From: Rhizobium sp. BK313
GTDB lineage: Bacteria > Pseudomonadota > Alphaproteobacteria > Rhizobiales > Rhizobiaceae
NCBI RefSeq assembly: GCF_014193655.1
Contig: NZ_JACHZQ010000011.1
Span: 1 to 64,000 of the forward strand
Length of the DNA: 64,000 bases
Direction of reading: 5' to 3'
Shown: positions 52,639 through 61,085 of the stretch, piece by piece
Numbering within the stretch: position 1 is the stretch's first letter
How the letters are laid out: each line of letters starts with the position of its first letter
The notes under the pieces: generated by a model
Database searches by the model: none
What the model was told of the DNA's origin: nothing
The model's input: the letters and a program-made list of their open reading frames with translations, nothing else
Position numbers and translations under genes: made by a program

Positions 52639-53562
52639 ATGGATTTCATTCAGGAAACCGTTTCGAGTTTCATCTCGCTGATCCCGGTCACGCTGGCGCA
52701 GAGCTTCATCCTGAGCTTCGTCGTGCTGGGCATCATGATCCCTTTCCGCATGCTGAGCTTCCCGGACCTGACCAGTGAGGGCGCCTTTCCGCTCGGTGGC
52801 TGCGTCTGTGGCATCCTGCTGGCCGCGGGCGTCGCACCACCGCTGGCAATCATCGCGGCTTTTGTCGTCGGCCTTGCTGCCGGTTGCTGCACGGCCTTCA
52901 TTCACCTGCGCTTCCGCATCCATACGCTGCTCGCCGGCATCCTGATGTCGACCATGCTCTACAGCATCAATCTCGGCATCATGGGCAAGTCGAATCTCTC
53001 GGTCTTCGGCTCGCCGACCGTGTTCGATTGGGTGCCGCTGACCCAGCCGGGCTTTCCGGCAAGCAAGATCGTCGTCGCCGGCTTGATCGCGTTGATCGTC
53101 CTCGTCGCCCTCAACCTCTATTTCAAGACGGAAAAGGGCACGGCCATGCGCGCCGTCGGCTCCAACCCGGACATGGCCGAAGCGCAAGGCATCAATGTGT
53201 GGGCCGCGACGATCGGCGGTGTCGGCCTTGCCAGCGCCTTTTCCGCCTCCAGCGGCGCGCTGATGGTGCAATCGCAAGGCTTTGCCGACGTCAATATGGG
53301 TATCGGCATCCTGATCAACGGCCTGGCGGCGCTGATGATCGGCGAGGCGTTCACCGGCAAGCAGACCGTGCTGCGGCAGCTGCTCGCACCCTTCGTCGGT
53401 TCGATCATCTACTACCAGCTCGTCTCGCTCTGCCTCGCCGCAGGCATGCCGCCGCCGAACCTGAAGCTGGCCACCGGCCTATTCGTGCTGCTGATGCTAG
53501 CCCTGCCCAGCATCAAGCGCAGCCGCGGCGGCGCGCCCGCCCGCGAAACAATTCGCGAATAA
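52639..53562 (+). CDS. ABC transporter permease (TrpY-like)
   Basis: A 307-residue permease with eight or nine predicted membrane segments. It has FPDLTSEGAFPLGGCVCGIL near residue 45 and GAVGSNPDMAEAQG-like text (RAVGSNPDMAEAQGINV) near 175, as in the BPD_transp_2 permeases of PF04392 systems. Single permease, so it should form a homodimer with the ATPase. It precedes kynureninase by 16 bases, tying substrate and catabolism together. Confidence 0.92.
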   Translation: MDFIQETVSSFISLIPVTLAQSFILSFVVLGIMIPFRMLSFPDLTSEGAFPLGGCVCGILLAAGVAPPLAIIAAFVVGLAAGCCTAFIHLRFRIHTLLAGILMSTMLYSINLGIMGKSNLSVFGSPTVFDWVPLTQPGFPASKIVVAGLIALIVLVALNLYFKTEKGTAMRAVGSNPDMAEAQGINVWAATIGGVGLASAFSASSGALMVQSQGFADVNMGIGILINGLAALMIGEAFTGKQTVLRQLLAPFVGSIIYYQLVSLCLAAGMPPPNLKLATGLFVLLMLALPSIKRSRGGAPARETIRE

Positions 53563-53578
53563 AGAGAGACCCGACGCC

Positions 53579-54826
53579 ATGACCAGCCTTCCCGATTTCG
53601 CCGCCGTCGAGGCCATGGATGCGGCCGACCCGCTGCGTCCCTTCCGTAGCCGCTTCGCCTTGCCCGAGGGCGTCATCTATCTCGATGGCAACTCGCTCGG
53701 TGCCGCCTCGCATGACGTCTTCTCCGAATTGCAGCAGGCCGCGACGGAGGAATGGGGCAACGGCCTGATCCGTAGCTGGAACAGCGCCGGCTGGTTCCAC
53801 CTGCCGCTCGAACTCGGCGACCGCATCGGCCGGCTGATCGGTGCTGCACATGGCCAGACCGTGGTCACCGACTCGACCTCGATCAACATCTACAAGGCGC
53901 TGCATGCCGCTCTTGCGATGCGCTCCGGCCGCAGCGTCATCGTTGCCGAAGGCGACAGCTTTCCGACCGACCTCTACATGGCCGAAGGTGTCGCCTCGAC
54001 ACGGCCCGGCGTTACCCTTCGCCTCGAAGGCAAGGATGCGGACAATATCGAGGATTTGATCGACGACCAGGTTGCCGTCGTGCTGGTCAACCACGTCAAC
54101 TACAAAAGCGCCGAGCTGCGCGACATGGCGGCGCTGACGCGCAGGATCCACGAAGCCGGCGCGCTGGTGATCTGGGATCTCTGCCACAGCGCCGGCGCGT
54201 TGCCTGTCGATCTCGACGGCGCCAATGCCGATTTCGCTGTTGGATGCACCTATAAATATCTGAACGGTGGCCCCGGCTCGCCGGCTTTCATCTATGCCGC
54301 GTATCGCCACCACACATCGATCATTCAACCGCTCAGTGGTTGGTGGGGCCATGCCCGTCCCTTCGCCTTCGAGCAGAATTTTGCCGGTGGTGAGGGTATC
54401 AAGCGCTTCCTCTGCGGCACGCAGCCCATTCTTTCGCTCAGAGCGTTGAAAGGCGTGCTCGGTGTTTGGGACGAGGTCGACATGAGCGCGTTGCGCAGGA
54501 AGAGTGTTGCACTGACAGATCTCTTCATCCAGTTGGTGGAGGCGAAATGCGGCCAATATGGCGTCATATTGGAAACCACGCGCAACAGCGAACGGCGCGG
54601 CAGTCAGGTCTCCTTCGCCCACAGCAACAGTTATGAAGTGATGCAAGCCTTGATCGAACGCGGCGTCATCGGCGATTTCCGCGCCCCCGCCACCCTGCGT
54701 TTCGGCTTCACGCCGCTTTATGTCGGCTACCGCGATGTCTGGCACGCGGCGGAGGTGCTGGAAGAAATTCTCAGCAGCGGATCGTGGAAGGAAGCGCGCT
54801 TTGCCGTGCGGTCGACCGTGACGTGA
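53579..54826 (+). CDS. kynU: Kynureninase
   Basis: A 415-residue PLP enzyme, matching kynureninase in length and motif order: YLDGNSLGAASHDVF near the start, TDSTSINIYKALHAAL for the phosphate contact, WDLCHSAGALPVDL for the pyridine-nitrogen Asp, and the Schiff-base Lys226 in CTYKYLNGGPGSPAF. It splits kynurenine to anthranilate and alanine. It is the fourth gene of the operon; an ABC importer precedes it and an arylformamidase-like hydrolase follows, but no tryptophan dioxygenase is present, so the substrate is probably taken up already oxidised. Confidence 0.93.
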   Translation: MTSLPDFAAVEAMDAADPLRPFRSRFALPEGVIYLDGNSLGAASHDVFSELQQAATEEWGNGLIRSWNSAGWFHLPLELGDRIGRLIGAAHGQTVVTDSTSINIYKALHAALAMRSGRSVIVAEGDSFPTDLYMAEGVASTRPGVTLRLEGKDADNIEDLIDDQVAVVLVNHVNYKSAELRDMAALTRRIHEAGALVIWDLCHSAGALPVDLDGANADFAVGCTYKYLNGGPGSPAFIYAAYRHHTSIIQPLSGWWGHARPFAFEQNFAGGEGIKRFLCGTQPILSLRALKGVLGVWDEVDMSALRRKSVALTDLFIQLVEAKCGQYGVILETTRNSERRGSQVSFAHSNSYEVMQALIERGVIGDFRAPATLRFGFTPLYVGYRDVWHAAEVLEEILSSGSWKEARFAVRSTVT

Positions 54827-54863
54827 TATCGGATTGACGCTGGCAACGCAGGGGGATCGGGCG

Positions 54864-55694
54864 ATGAGCTATTTCAGGATTACCGACTGGGAAAGTGCCT
54901 ACACCAGCGATGCCTATGTGGTCGGCGGTGACCGCTGGCCGGCAGCCTGGGTAGAACCCGCGCAAGCCTTCCGCGATAGCCTCGCCGCCACCGGGCGCGC
55001 CAACCTCGACCTCGCCTATGGCCCCGGAGGACGCAATCGTTTCGACCTCTTCCTGCCCGCTGAGAAACCGAGGGGATTGGTGGTCTTCATTCATGGCGGT
55101 TACTGGCTGGAACTCGACAAGAGCTATTGGTCGCATCTCGCCGCTGGCCCCATCGCCAACGGCTACGCTGTTGCCGTCCCTTCCTACACGCTTTGTCCTG
55201 ACATCCGCCTCGCCGGCATCGCCAAGGAAGTTGCGGCGGCAATCGGCAAAGCCGCCGATATGGTCGATGGCCCTGTGATGCTGGTCGGACATTCGGCCGG
55301 CGGCCAGCTTGCGACCCGCGTGGTCACGGCCACGTCGCCGCTAACAGCGCCAGTCCAGGCCCGCATCCGCCATGTGGTCTCCATCTCTGGACTTCACGAC
55401 CTGCGCCCGATCATGAAGAGGACTCTGAACGAGCACCTGCACATCGATGCAGCCGAAGCCACGGCCGAAAGCCCGGCGCTGCTGGAACCTGTAGAAAATG
55501 TCCGCCTCACCTGCTGGGTCGGCGGTGCGGAACGCGCCGAATTCATCCGCCAGAATGCTCTGCTCGCCAATATCTGGACCGGTCTTGGCGCGGCAACCAA
55601 CGCCGTCGTTGAACCCGACCAAAATCATTTTACGGTATTGGACGGACTTGCCGATCCTGCGCATCCGCTGACGCGGGCCTTGCTTTCCGAATAG
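54864..55694 (+). CDS. Alpha/beta hydrolase, arylformamidase-like
   Basis: A 276-residue alpha/beta hydrolase. ATG at 54864 is chosen. HGGYW at 78-81 is the oxyanion-hole motif of the kynurenine formamidase group, Ser144 in VGHSAGGQL is the nucleophile, and His in DQNHFTVLD the catalytic His. It would convert N-formylkynurenine to kynurenine for the adjacent kynureninase, the same pairing as KynB with KynU, although KynB itself is a different, metal-dependent family. The last gene of the operon, 37 bases after kynU. Confidence 0.82.
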   Translation: MSYFRITDWESAYTSDAYVVGGDRWPAAWVEPAQAFRDSLAATGRANLDLAYGPGGRNRFDLFLPAEKPRGLVVFIHGGYWLELDKSYWSHLAAGPIANGYAVAVPSYTLCPDIRLAGIAKEVAAAIGKAADMVDGPVMLVGHSAGGQLATRVVTATSPLTAPVQARIRHVVSISGLHDLRPIMKRTLNEHLHIDAAEATAESPALLEPVENVRLTCWVGGAERAEFIRQNALLANIWTGLGAATNAVVEPDQNHFTVLDGLADPAHPLTRALLSE

Positions 55695-55920
55695 TGCGTC
55701 CAGAGATTTTCGAAGCGCTGCTCATGGCTGGCACCTTTGACCGACCGGCATAACAATGCGCTTGCCGAACGTCATCAGCGAACGCATTCTCTCCAATGAC
55801 CTTCCAGGCAGGGTCAGCCGCTAGGCGCGACCCATCATGTTCAGCCAAAGTCATTTTACGGCTTCATGCTGGCCGGCCGCCAGCGGAGAGACCGTTAGAA
55901 CACTATGAAAGGGAATAACC

Positions 55921-57288
55921 ATGGGCGGATCCCAGGATAGCGGCGAAAGAAAAAGCGACATCGGATTTTTGAGCGTGGGGGAGCTGGGCAGCCGTTATCG
56001 CAACGGCTCGCTGTCGCCTGTCGATGTTGTCGCGGCGGCGTTGGAACGTATTGAAGCGCTCGAACCAAGCCTGAATGCGGTTGCCCATGTCATGCGAAGC
56101 GCCGCCTTGGAACAAGCGACGCGTGCAGCGGCCGACCTCCGGTCCGGGCGCGATCTCGGGCCGCTGCATGGCATTCCGGTTGCCATCAAGGATTTGATTG
56201 AAGTCCGCGACGCACCGACCGGCTTTGGCAGCCGCGTTCGCTCGCCCGTAGTGGCGGCTGATGACGCGGAGCTCGTAAGGCGGTTGCGGGAAGCGGGTGC
56301 CATCCTCGTCTGCAAGACCAATCTGCTCGAATATGCCTACGGCATCGCCCATCCGGATGTCGGCCAGACCAACAATCCCCATGATACCGGCCGGACATCG
56401 GGCGGCTCCAGCGGCGGTTCTGCAGCCGTCGTCGCGGCTGGCATCGTACCTCTCGCTGTTGGCACGGATACCGGCGGATCGATCCGTATCCCCGCCTCCT
56501 ATTGCGGCATCGTTGGTTTGAAGCCGACCTTCGGTCTGGTTTCGGTCGATGGTGTTTTCCCTCTGTCGCAAACGCTAGATCATGCCGGGCCGCTTGCACG
56601 CACCGTCGCGGACGCTGCAATCTTGCTGGAATATCTCTCCGGAAAACCGTTCCGCCTGTCGTCGCCGTCGCTCGAAGGCGTCAGAATTGGTGTTCTCTCC
56701 TACCACGCCGACAGCCGGGAGCTGACCGCGGCGGTGGCGGAAAACCTCAGGCAAACGATTACGACGCTAAAGGCCCACGGAGCCATCATCAAAACGGTCG
56801 ATATCCCGTTGTTAGCCTCTGCCAACTCGGAACTACGAAAGATCATCAAGCCGGAGGCATCCCTGATCCACAGAGAGCTCTACGCCGAAAATCCTGCGGG
56901 CTATGCGCCGAGAACCCGGTCGCAAGTCGAGGCCGGCTTCGGTGTGAGCGCGGTGGATTACCTGCAAGCTCAGGATTTTCGCCTGCAGCTTCGCGAAGCG
57001 GTCGAGGCCCAATTCGCTGATGTTGATGTGCTGCTGAGTCCCAGCGTTCCCTTTCCCGCCCCCATCGAGGATCCGGAATTTACCGAGGATGGCGAGGAAG
57101 GTGAAATGCTGTCGAGTGGCTTCGCCAACATGACCGGGCAACCGTCCATCAGCCTGCCTTGCGGCACGGATGGACATCTGCCGCTCGGCCTGCAACTCAC
57201 CGCTGGATTCGGCGATGACGGCAAGCTGTTGCAAATCGCACTTGGCGTCGAAGCGGCTCTCGCCGCCCACAGAAGACCAGCCGTCTAA
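55921..57288 (+). CDS. Amidase signature family hydrolase
   Basis: A 455-residue amidase-signature enzyme. The catalytic triad can be read as Lys90 (PVAIKDLIE), cis-Ser163 ([12 protein letters not shown]) and nucleophile Ser187 ([11 protein letters not shown]). The length is normal for the family, which includes indole-acetamide, nicotinamide and gamma-aminobutyramide amidases, so the substrate cannot be fixed. It is separated from the previous operon by 226 bases and followed by a strong dyad, then by an orphan peptide-binding protein on the same strand. The pair may import and hydrolyse an amide. Confidence 0.88.
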   Translation: MGGSQDSGERKSDIGFLSVGELGSRYRNGSLSPVDVVAAALERIEALEPSLNAVAHVMRSAALEQATRAAADLRSGRDLGPLHGIPVAIKDLIEVRDAPTGFGSRVRSPVVAADDAELVRRLREAGAILVCKTNLLEYAYGIAHPDVGQTNNPHDTGRTSGGSSGGSAAVVAAGIVPLAVGTDTGGSIRIPASYCGIVGLKPTFGLVSVDGVFPLSQTLDHAGPLARTVADAAILLEYLSGKPFRLSSPSLEGVRIGVLSYHADSRELTAAVAENLRQTITTLKAHGAIIKTVDIPLLASANSELRKIIKPEASLIHRELYAENPAGYAPRTRSQVEAGFGVSAVDYLQAQDFRLQLREAVEAQFADVDVLLSPSVPFPAPIEDPEFTEDGEEGEMLSSGFANMTGQPSISLPCGTDGHLPLGLQLTAGFGDDGKLLQIALGVEAALAAHRRPAV

Positions 57289-57295
57289 ACACACA

Positions 57296-57335
57296 GTCAT
57301 CGATCTGTTATAGCTCTATATAACAGATCGATGAC
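57296..57335. terminator. Perfect 17-base inverted repeat after the amidase
   Basis: Arms at 57296-57312 and 57319-57335 are exact complements around a six-base loop (GCTCTA), eight bases after the amidase stop. No T-run follows, so it could be a transcript-end hairpin or an operator. The central part reads TATATAACAG. Confidence 0.45.
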
Positions 57336-57452
57336 ATCTGGGCGATACCGGCACTCGAACATCGTCGAGAAGCACCGTTTTCATCAGTTGCAGCCTCTCA
57401 CAAAAGAGAAATCTAATATAATTAAAAATGACTTCAGCCTATTTTTTAATCC

Positions 57453-57492
57453 CTGCACTATATTGTGCAGATGCGTTATATCGTGCTAGCAC
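57453..57492. promoter_or_regulatory. Two dyads upstream of the orphan binding protein
   Basis: CTGCAC-TATATT-GTGCAG at 57453-57470 and the perfect palindrome GTGCTAGCAC at 57483-57492 lie 70-110 bases before the binding-protein start, in an AT-rich stretch. The arms are related (GTGC...GCAC), suggesting repeated binding of one regulator. Confidence 0.45.
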
Positions 57493-57559
57493 AGTCCCAT
57501 CCGGAAAAACTGTCTAGGACGCGCAGACGGCGTGTTCTCAGTCGAAAAGGATGCTGACG

Positions 57560-59092
57560 ATGACTTCACTGACAAGCAGGGCCGGCCTCTATTTGTGCTC
57601 GGCATTTCTGGCTCTGACACTGCTTTCCTCATCCGCCATGGCCGCCGATCTTCGTGTCGGTTTGCGTGCCGATCCTGATATTCTCGACCCTGCGCAGGGC
57701 ACTTCGGTTGCCGGTCGTGTCGTTTTTGCAGCCCTCTGCGACAAGCTGATCGACATCACCGTCGACGGCAAATACCAGCCGCAGCTCGCCACCGCGTGGT
57801 CGTGGTCAGCGGATAATCTGACCCTGACCTTGAAGTTACGGGAGCATGTCTTATTCCAAGACGGCCAGCCCTTCGACGCCGCCGCCGTCAAGGTCAATCT
57901 CGACCGTTATCGCACCGATCCGCTTTCGAAGCGCAAGACCGAATTGAAACCGGTCGCCAGTGTCGAAGTCGTCGATCCCCTGACCGTCAACATCAAGCTG
58001 AACCAGGCCTATGCGCCGCTTGTCAGCGTATTGTCCGACCGCGCCGGCATGATGTTGTCGCCGGCGGCACTCAGCAAGGAAGGCGCCAAGATCGGCGATC
58101 ATCCGGTCTGCGCCGGGCCATTCCAATTCGTCGAGCGTGTTTCGCAGGATCACATTCTGCTGAAGCGTTTCGATCAATATTGGAACAAGGATGCGATCCT
58201 GGTCGACTCTGTGAATTATCGGATGATCCCGGATGACAGCGTGCGGCTTCTCAGCCTGCGCTCCGGTGACATCGACCTGATCGAGCGCCTGTCGCCAAGC
58301 GATATTCCGACCGTCAAGAGCGATGCGAACCTGAAAGTGATCGACGGCCCGTCCACCGCTTTCGACCTTATTTCCATCAACACCAATCATGGTGACGACG
58401 CCAACAATCCGCTCGGCAAAAGCGCCAAGGTCCGTCAGGCCTTCGAACTGTCGCTCGACCGCAACGCCATCAACCAGGTGGCCTATGAGGGCTTTTTCGT
58501 TCCGGGCAATCAACCGGAGCCGGTCGGCACGCAGTTCTACGATGCGGCCCATCCGGTACCGGAGCGCGATGTCGCCAAGGCGAAGGCACTGCTGGCCGAG
58601 GCAGGCACGCCCAATCCCTCCTTCACGCTCGCCGTCGCCAACAGCCCGATCCTGGCGCAGGTCTCGCAGATGATCCAGTCGATGGCCGCCGAGGCCGGGT
58701 TCGACGTCAAGATCCAGACACTGGAATCCTCGACGCTGGCTGCCAATTCCGATGCCGGCAAGTATCAGGCGTCCATGGCTATCTGGAGCGGACGCCCCGA
58801 TCCGGACGGTAATATCAGCCCATGGATTGCCAGCGACGGCTTCTTGAACTGGGGCCACTATGGCAACAAGGATCTCGACAAGATCCTGATGCAGGCGCGA
58901 CAGACGACGAACGATGCTGAGCGCAAGAAGCTCTATGCCGCCGCCATCAATCTCTATGTCGCCGACATGCCGTTCATTGTCCTCTATCACTACAAGTCGC
59001 TCTGGGCGGCCCGCAGCAATATCGACGGCTTCGTTCCCTACCCTGACGGACTTATTCGGCTGCAGGGTGTGAAGAAGAGCGTGGCCGGCTAA
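57560..59092 (+). CDS. Orphan family 5 peptide-binding protein
   Basis: A 510-residue binding protein. ATG at 57560 is preferred because AAAGGATG gives proper spacing; an ATG three codons earlier lies too close to it. The signal peptide ends near SAMAA. It shares blocks with the protein at 14285: LRVG..DPD.LDPA, AGR.VFAA.CDKL.DI, FQDG.PFDAAAVK and LSDRAGMM.SP. No permease or ATPase is adjacent, so it may use another system, conceivably the permeases at 12.4-14.2 kb. Likely paired with the amidase upstream. Confidence 0.9.
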   Translation: MTSLTSRAGLYLCSAFLALTLLSSSAMAADLRVGLRADPDILDPAQGTSVAGRVVFAALCDKLIDITVDGKYQPQLATAWSWSADNLTLTLKLREHVLFQDGQPFDAAAVKVNLDRYRTDPLSKRKTELKPVASVEVVDPLTVNIKLNQAYAPLVSVLSDRAGMMLSPAALSKEGAKIGDHPVCAGPFQFVERVSQDHILLKRFDQYWNKDAILVDSVNYRMIPDDSVRLLSLRSGDIDLIERLSPSDIPTVKSDANLKVIDGPSTAFDLISINTNHGDDANNPLGKSAKVRQAFELSLDRNAINQVAYEGFFVPGNQPEPVGTQFYDAAHPVPERDVAKAKALLAEAGTPNPSFTLAVANSPILAQVSQMIQSMAAEAGFDVKIQTLESSTLAANSDAGKYQASMAIWSGRPDPDGNISPWIASDGFLNWGHYGNKDLDKILMQARQTTNDAERKKLYAAAINLYVADMPFIVLYHYKSLWAARSNIDGFVPYPDGLIRLQGVKKSVAG

Positions 59093-59120
59093 CGCCCTTG
59101 CCATGACGTTTCGCTGAGAT

Positions 59121-59156
59121 GACCCGGGTTCGAGCTCTTCGAACCCGGGTCCATTT
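59121..59156. terminator. Terminator between convergent genes
   Basis: GACCCGGGTTCGA-GCTCT-TCGAACCCGGGTC, a perfect 13-base stem at 59121-59151, followed by CATTTT. It lies between the binding-protein stop (59092) and the convergent VOC stop (59165) and can serve both. Confidence 0.8.
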
Positions 59157-59164
59157 TGCAGAGT

Positions 59165-59596
59165 TTATTTCTTGACGGACGCGCTCATCCCCCAGGTGAC
59201 GCCGAATGGATCGCGCAGCTGGCCCCAGCGGTCGCCCCAGAACATCACGTCAATTGGCATGACGACCTCGGCGCCGGCCTCCACGGCACGTTTCCACCAG
59301 GCATCGAGGTCGTCGACAAACAATTGCAGGGTAAAAGCCTGCGGCTTTTCCAGCGCATGACCATGTTCGGGATAGGCGTCGCCGAGCATCAACGAACTGC
59401 CATTGATATAAAGATGGATATGCATCGTTCGGCCCTGCTCGTCAGGCGGAAACAGGAAGGCCTGTTCGGCGCCAAAGGCGCGCTTGTAGAACTCGGCGGC
59501 CTTCACGGCCCCGTCCACTGTCAAACCAGGCACCAGGCCGCCAAGCACCGGCACGTTGGGTTGCTGCGATTGTGTTTGTTCTGTTGCATCAGTCAT
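59165..59596 (-). CDS. VOC family (glyoxalase/PhnB-like) protein
   Basis: A 143-residue protein. ATG at 59596 follows GAGGAAATC; the longer in-frame form has an unlikely N-terminus. It shows PGLTVDGAVKAAEFYKRAFG, MHIHLYINGSSLMLGD and RDPFGVTWGMS, the pattern of the PhnB-like branch of the vicinal-oxygen-chelate superfamily. The His in MHIHL and the absence of a final Glu suggest it is not a classical glyoxalase. Function unknown. Confidence 0.85.
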   Translation of the reverse strand: MTDATEQTQSQQPNVPVLGGLVPGLTVDGAVKAAEFYKRAFGAEQAFLFPPDEQGRTMHIHLYINGSSLMLGDAYPEHGHALEKPQAFTLQLFVDDLDAWWKRAVEAGAEVVMPIDVMFWGDRWGQLRDPFGVTWGMSASVKK

Positions 59597-59754
59597 GATG
59601 ATTTCCTCGGAACGGATTTGTGGGTTGTGCCCATAGGACGGGCTGCTCCAAGGACGGCAGTCGATCCGATTTTCCGACAAGTGAGATGAGGATTTTTCGA
59701 CGTGATCATTTTGTGCCAAATGCATCTTGCATTCCCATACTTGGCGAGAGGCAC

Positions 59755-60132
59755 ATGAACCGGTGGCGCATACTGTTTCTGTCCCTGCCCCTGCTTGCGG
59801 GGGCGGCTCCAGATTGCTCGGCATCCGGCGTCACCTATCATAGCATAGAGGACGACAGGACGAACGGCGAGAAACACGGCCTCTTCGAGATAAGGGAACA
59901 GGCGAGACACTTCATCGCCAGGGAAAACGTGTCTCGTGGCACCGATTGGGAGACGCTCGACCCGAATCTGAAGCTTCAGGTGCCCAGATGCGCCGTTGCG
60001 TTGACGGTCAAATGGGTTCCCAAAACCTATGGCTTGTCCGCACCGAATGTCGCAGTGACCTGCAGCAGGACGATCGATGGCAGTTGGGAAAGGCGCTGGG
60101 AGGTCTTTGTTCCCGTCAGGTTAAAGCGATGA
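59755..60132 (+). CDS. Small secreted protein of unknown function
   Basis: A 125-residue protein. ATG at 59755 is used because a signal peptide follows directly (residues 1-21, hydrophobic LFLSLPLLAG, end near CSA). The mature part has two or three cysteines (RCAVAL, VTCSRT) and a mixed charged sequence with no known domain. DWETLDPNLKLQVPRC and WERRWEVFVPVRL look conserved-like. Its end overlaps the start of the decayed EAL gene on the other strand by 12 bases. Confidence 0.6.
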   Translation: MNRWRILFLSLPLLAGAAPDCSASGVTYHSIEDDRTNGEKHGLFEIREQARHFIARENVSRGTDWETLDPNLKLQVPRCAVALTVKWVPKTYGLSAPNVAVTCSRTIDGSWERRWEVFVPVRLKR

Positions 60133-60300
60133 CACCCGCTTCACCTGGCGCTTTTCGCCAAAAATCAGCGCCTCCGCATCCTTTCGCGGCATGGGCTTGC
60201 CGAGCAGGAAACCCTGTACTTCGCTATAGCCTTCGGCCCGCAATTTTCCCAGTTGCTCTTCCGTTTGGATCGTCGTCGTCACCCGTGAAGCGATGAGGGC
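60121..60300 (-). pseudogene. C-terminal remnant of an EAL-domain phosphodiesterase gene
   Basis: Reading the minus strand from about 60300 to TAA at 60123-60121 gives a clear EAL-domain tail: VTTTIQTEEQLGKLRAEGY, then SEVQGFLLGKPMPR and a short C-terminal stretch. EAL domains hydrolyse cyclic di-GMP. The rest of the gene, including the catalytic EAL motif, is missing: the frame cannot be followed past about 60300 into recognisable EAL sequence. The junction sits just before the DUF992 gene. The fragment also seems to lack the usual EGV before ETEEQL. Confidence 0.7.
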
Positions 60301-60335
60301 TGGACACGAGCACCATCTCGATCGTTCGATTTCGA

Positions 60336-60803
60336 TTAGTCGACCGCGCGCAGTCTCAGGGATGCGACACCAACGGCGACATTCACTCCGACATCGCCTT
60401 CTAAGGACACGGGTTGCAAGGAGACGCTGCTCTGGCTTCCGCCGACCAGCACTTTCGCGCCGCCACCAAGGCCAAGGCTGGCATCGGCCTCGACTCCGCG
60501 ATAGGTGCCCTGAAGACCAGTCAATGGCTGACCGTTGATACTGTAGACGAGCCAGACCATACGGCCCTTCTGGACTTCGCCGATATCGAGACCGAACTCA
60601 TCAATCGAACCCTGGTATGACTTCTTCGGGCCGGGCGCGGAAGGCGTGAACATGCAGGAGACGGCCTGCTTCGAGCCGATGATCACGCCGATACCGGCCG
60701 ATACGTCGCAATCTAGCTTTCCGACCTCGGTTTGTGCCGCACTGGCTGCGGCCGGCGCTAGAAGCGCCGCGCAAGCCAAGCAAGCTAGGAGGTTCTTCAA
60801 CAT
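60336..60803 (-). CDS. DUF992-family secreted protein
   Basis: A 155-residue protein. ATG at 60803 begins a signal peptide (MLKNLLACLACAALLAPAAA). The mature part has LDCDVSAGIGVIIGSKQAVSCMF, with one Cys pair, and a Gly/Val-rich second half (DASLGLGGGAKVLVGG; VNVAVGVASLRL), the pattern of the DUF992 family common in Rhizobiales. It is presumably periplasmic or envelope-associated, but its role is not known. The EAL remnant lies directly downstream. Confidence 0.75.
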   Translation of the reverse strand: MLKNLLACLACAALLAPAAASAAQTEVGKLDCDVSAGIGVIIGSKQAVSCMFTPSAPGPKKSYQGSIDEFGLDIGEVQKGRMVWLVYSINGQPLTGLQGTYRGVEADASLGLGGGAKVLVGGSQSSVSLQPVSLEGDVGVNVAVGVASLRLRAVD

Positions 60804-61085
60804 TGTCTCTTCCCTTCTCTCAATAAGCACGGGTCCTTCCGCGCGGGTTGACGCCATCTCGTGAAACGGCGGATCCTATGGCTGACCAGTTTGCGATCAA
60901 CGCAGCGAAGCAGAAATGAACAAGTCGCCGCCCGATAGATTGGGCTTCTTCGCGGAGCGTCGGTTTCGATGACGCGCGGCGGAGCGGATGGTGATCATTC
61001 AAACCTCCGACAACAACATGATCATAGGATTGGCAGGCGCTCCTGCGTTGACGACACTGACGTCAAAGCAGGAGGTTTTCCGGTT

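Noticed and set aside
55695-55920. Possible fragment of a second arylformamidase-like gene: ATTTTACGG near 55851 resembles the 3' end of the hydrolase at 54864
   Set aside because: Only about 11 identical bases and a handful of residues match; not enough to call a pseudogene.
57851-59104. 417-codon minus-strand open frame opposite the orphan binding protein
   Set aside because: Shadow of a convincing gene.
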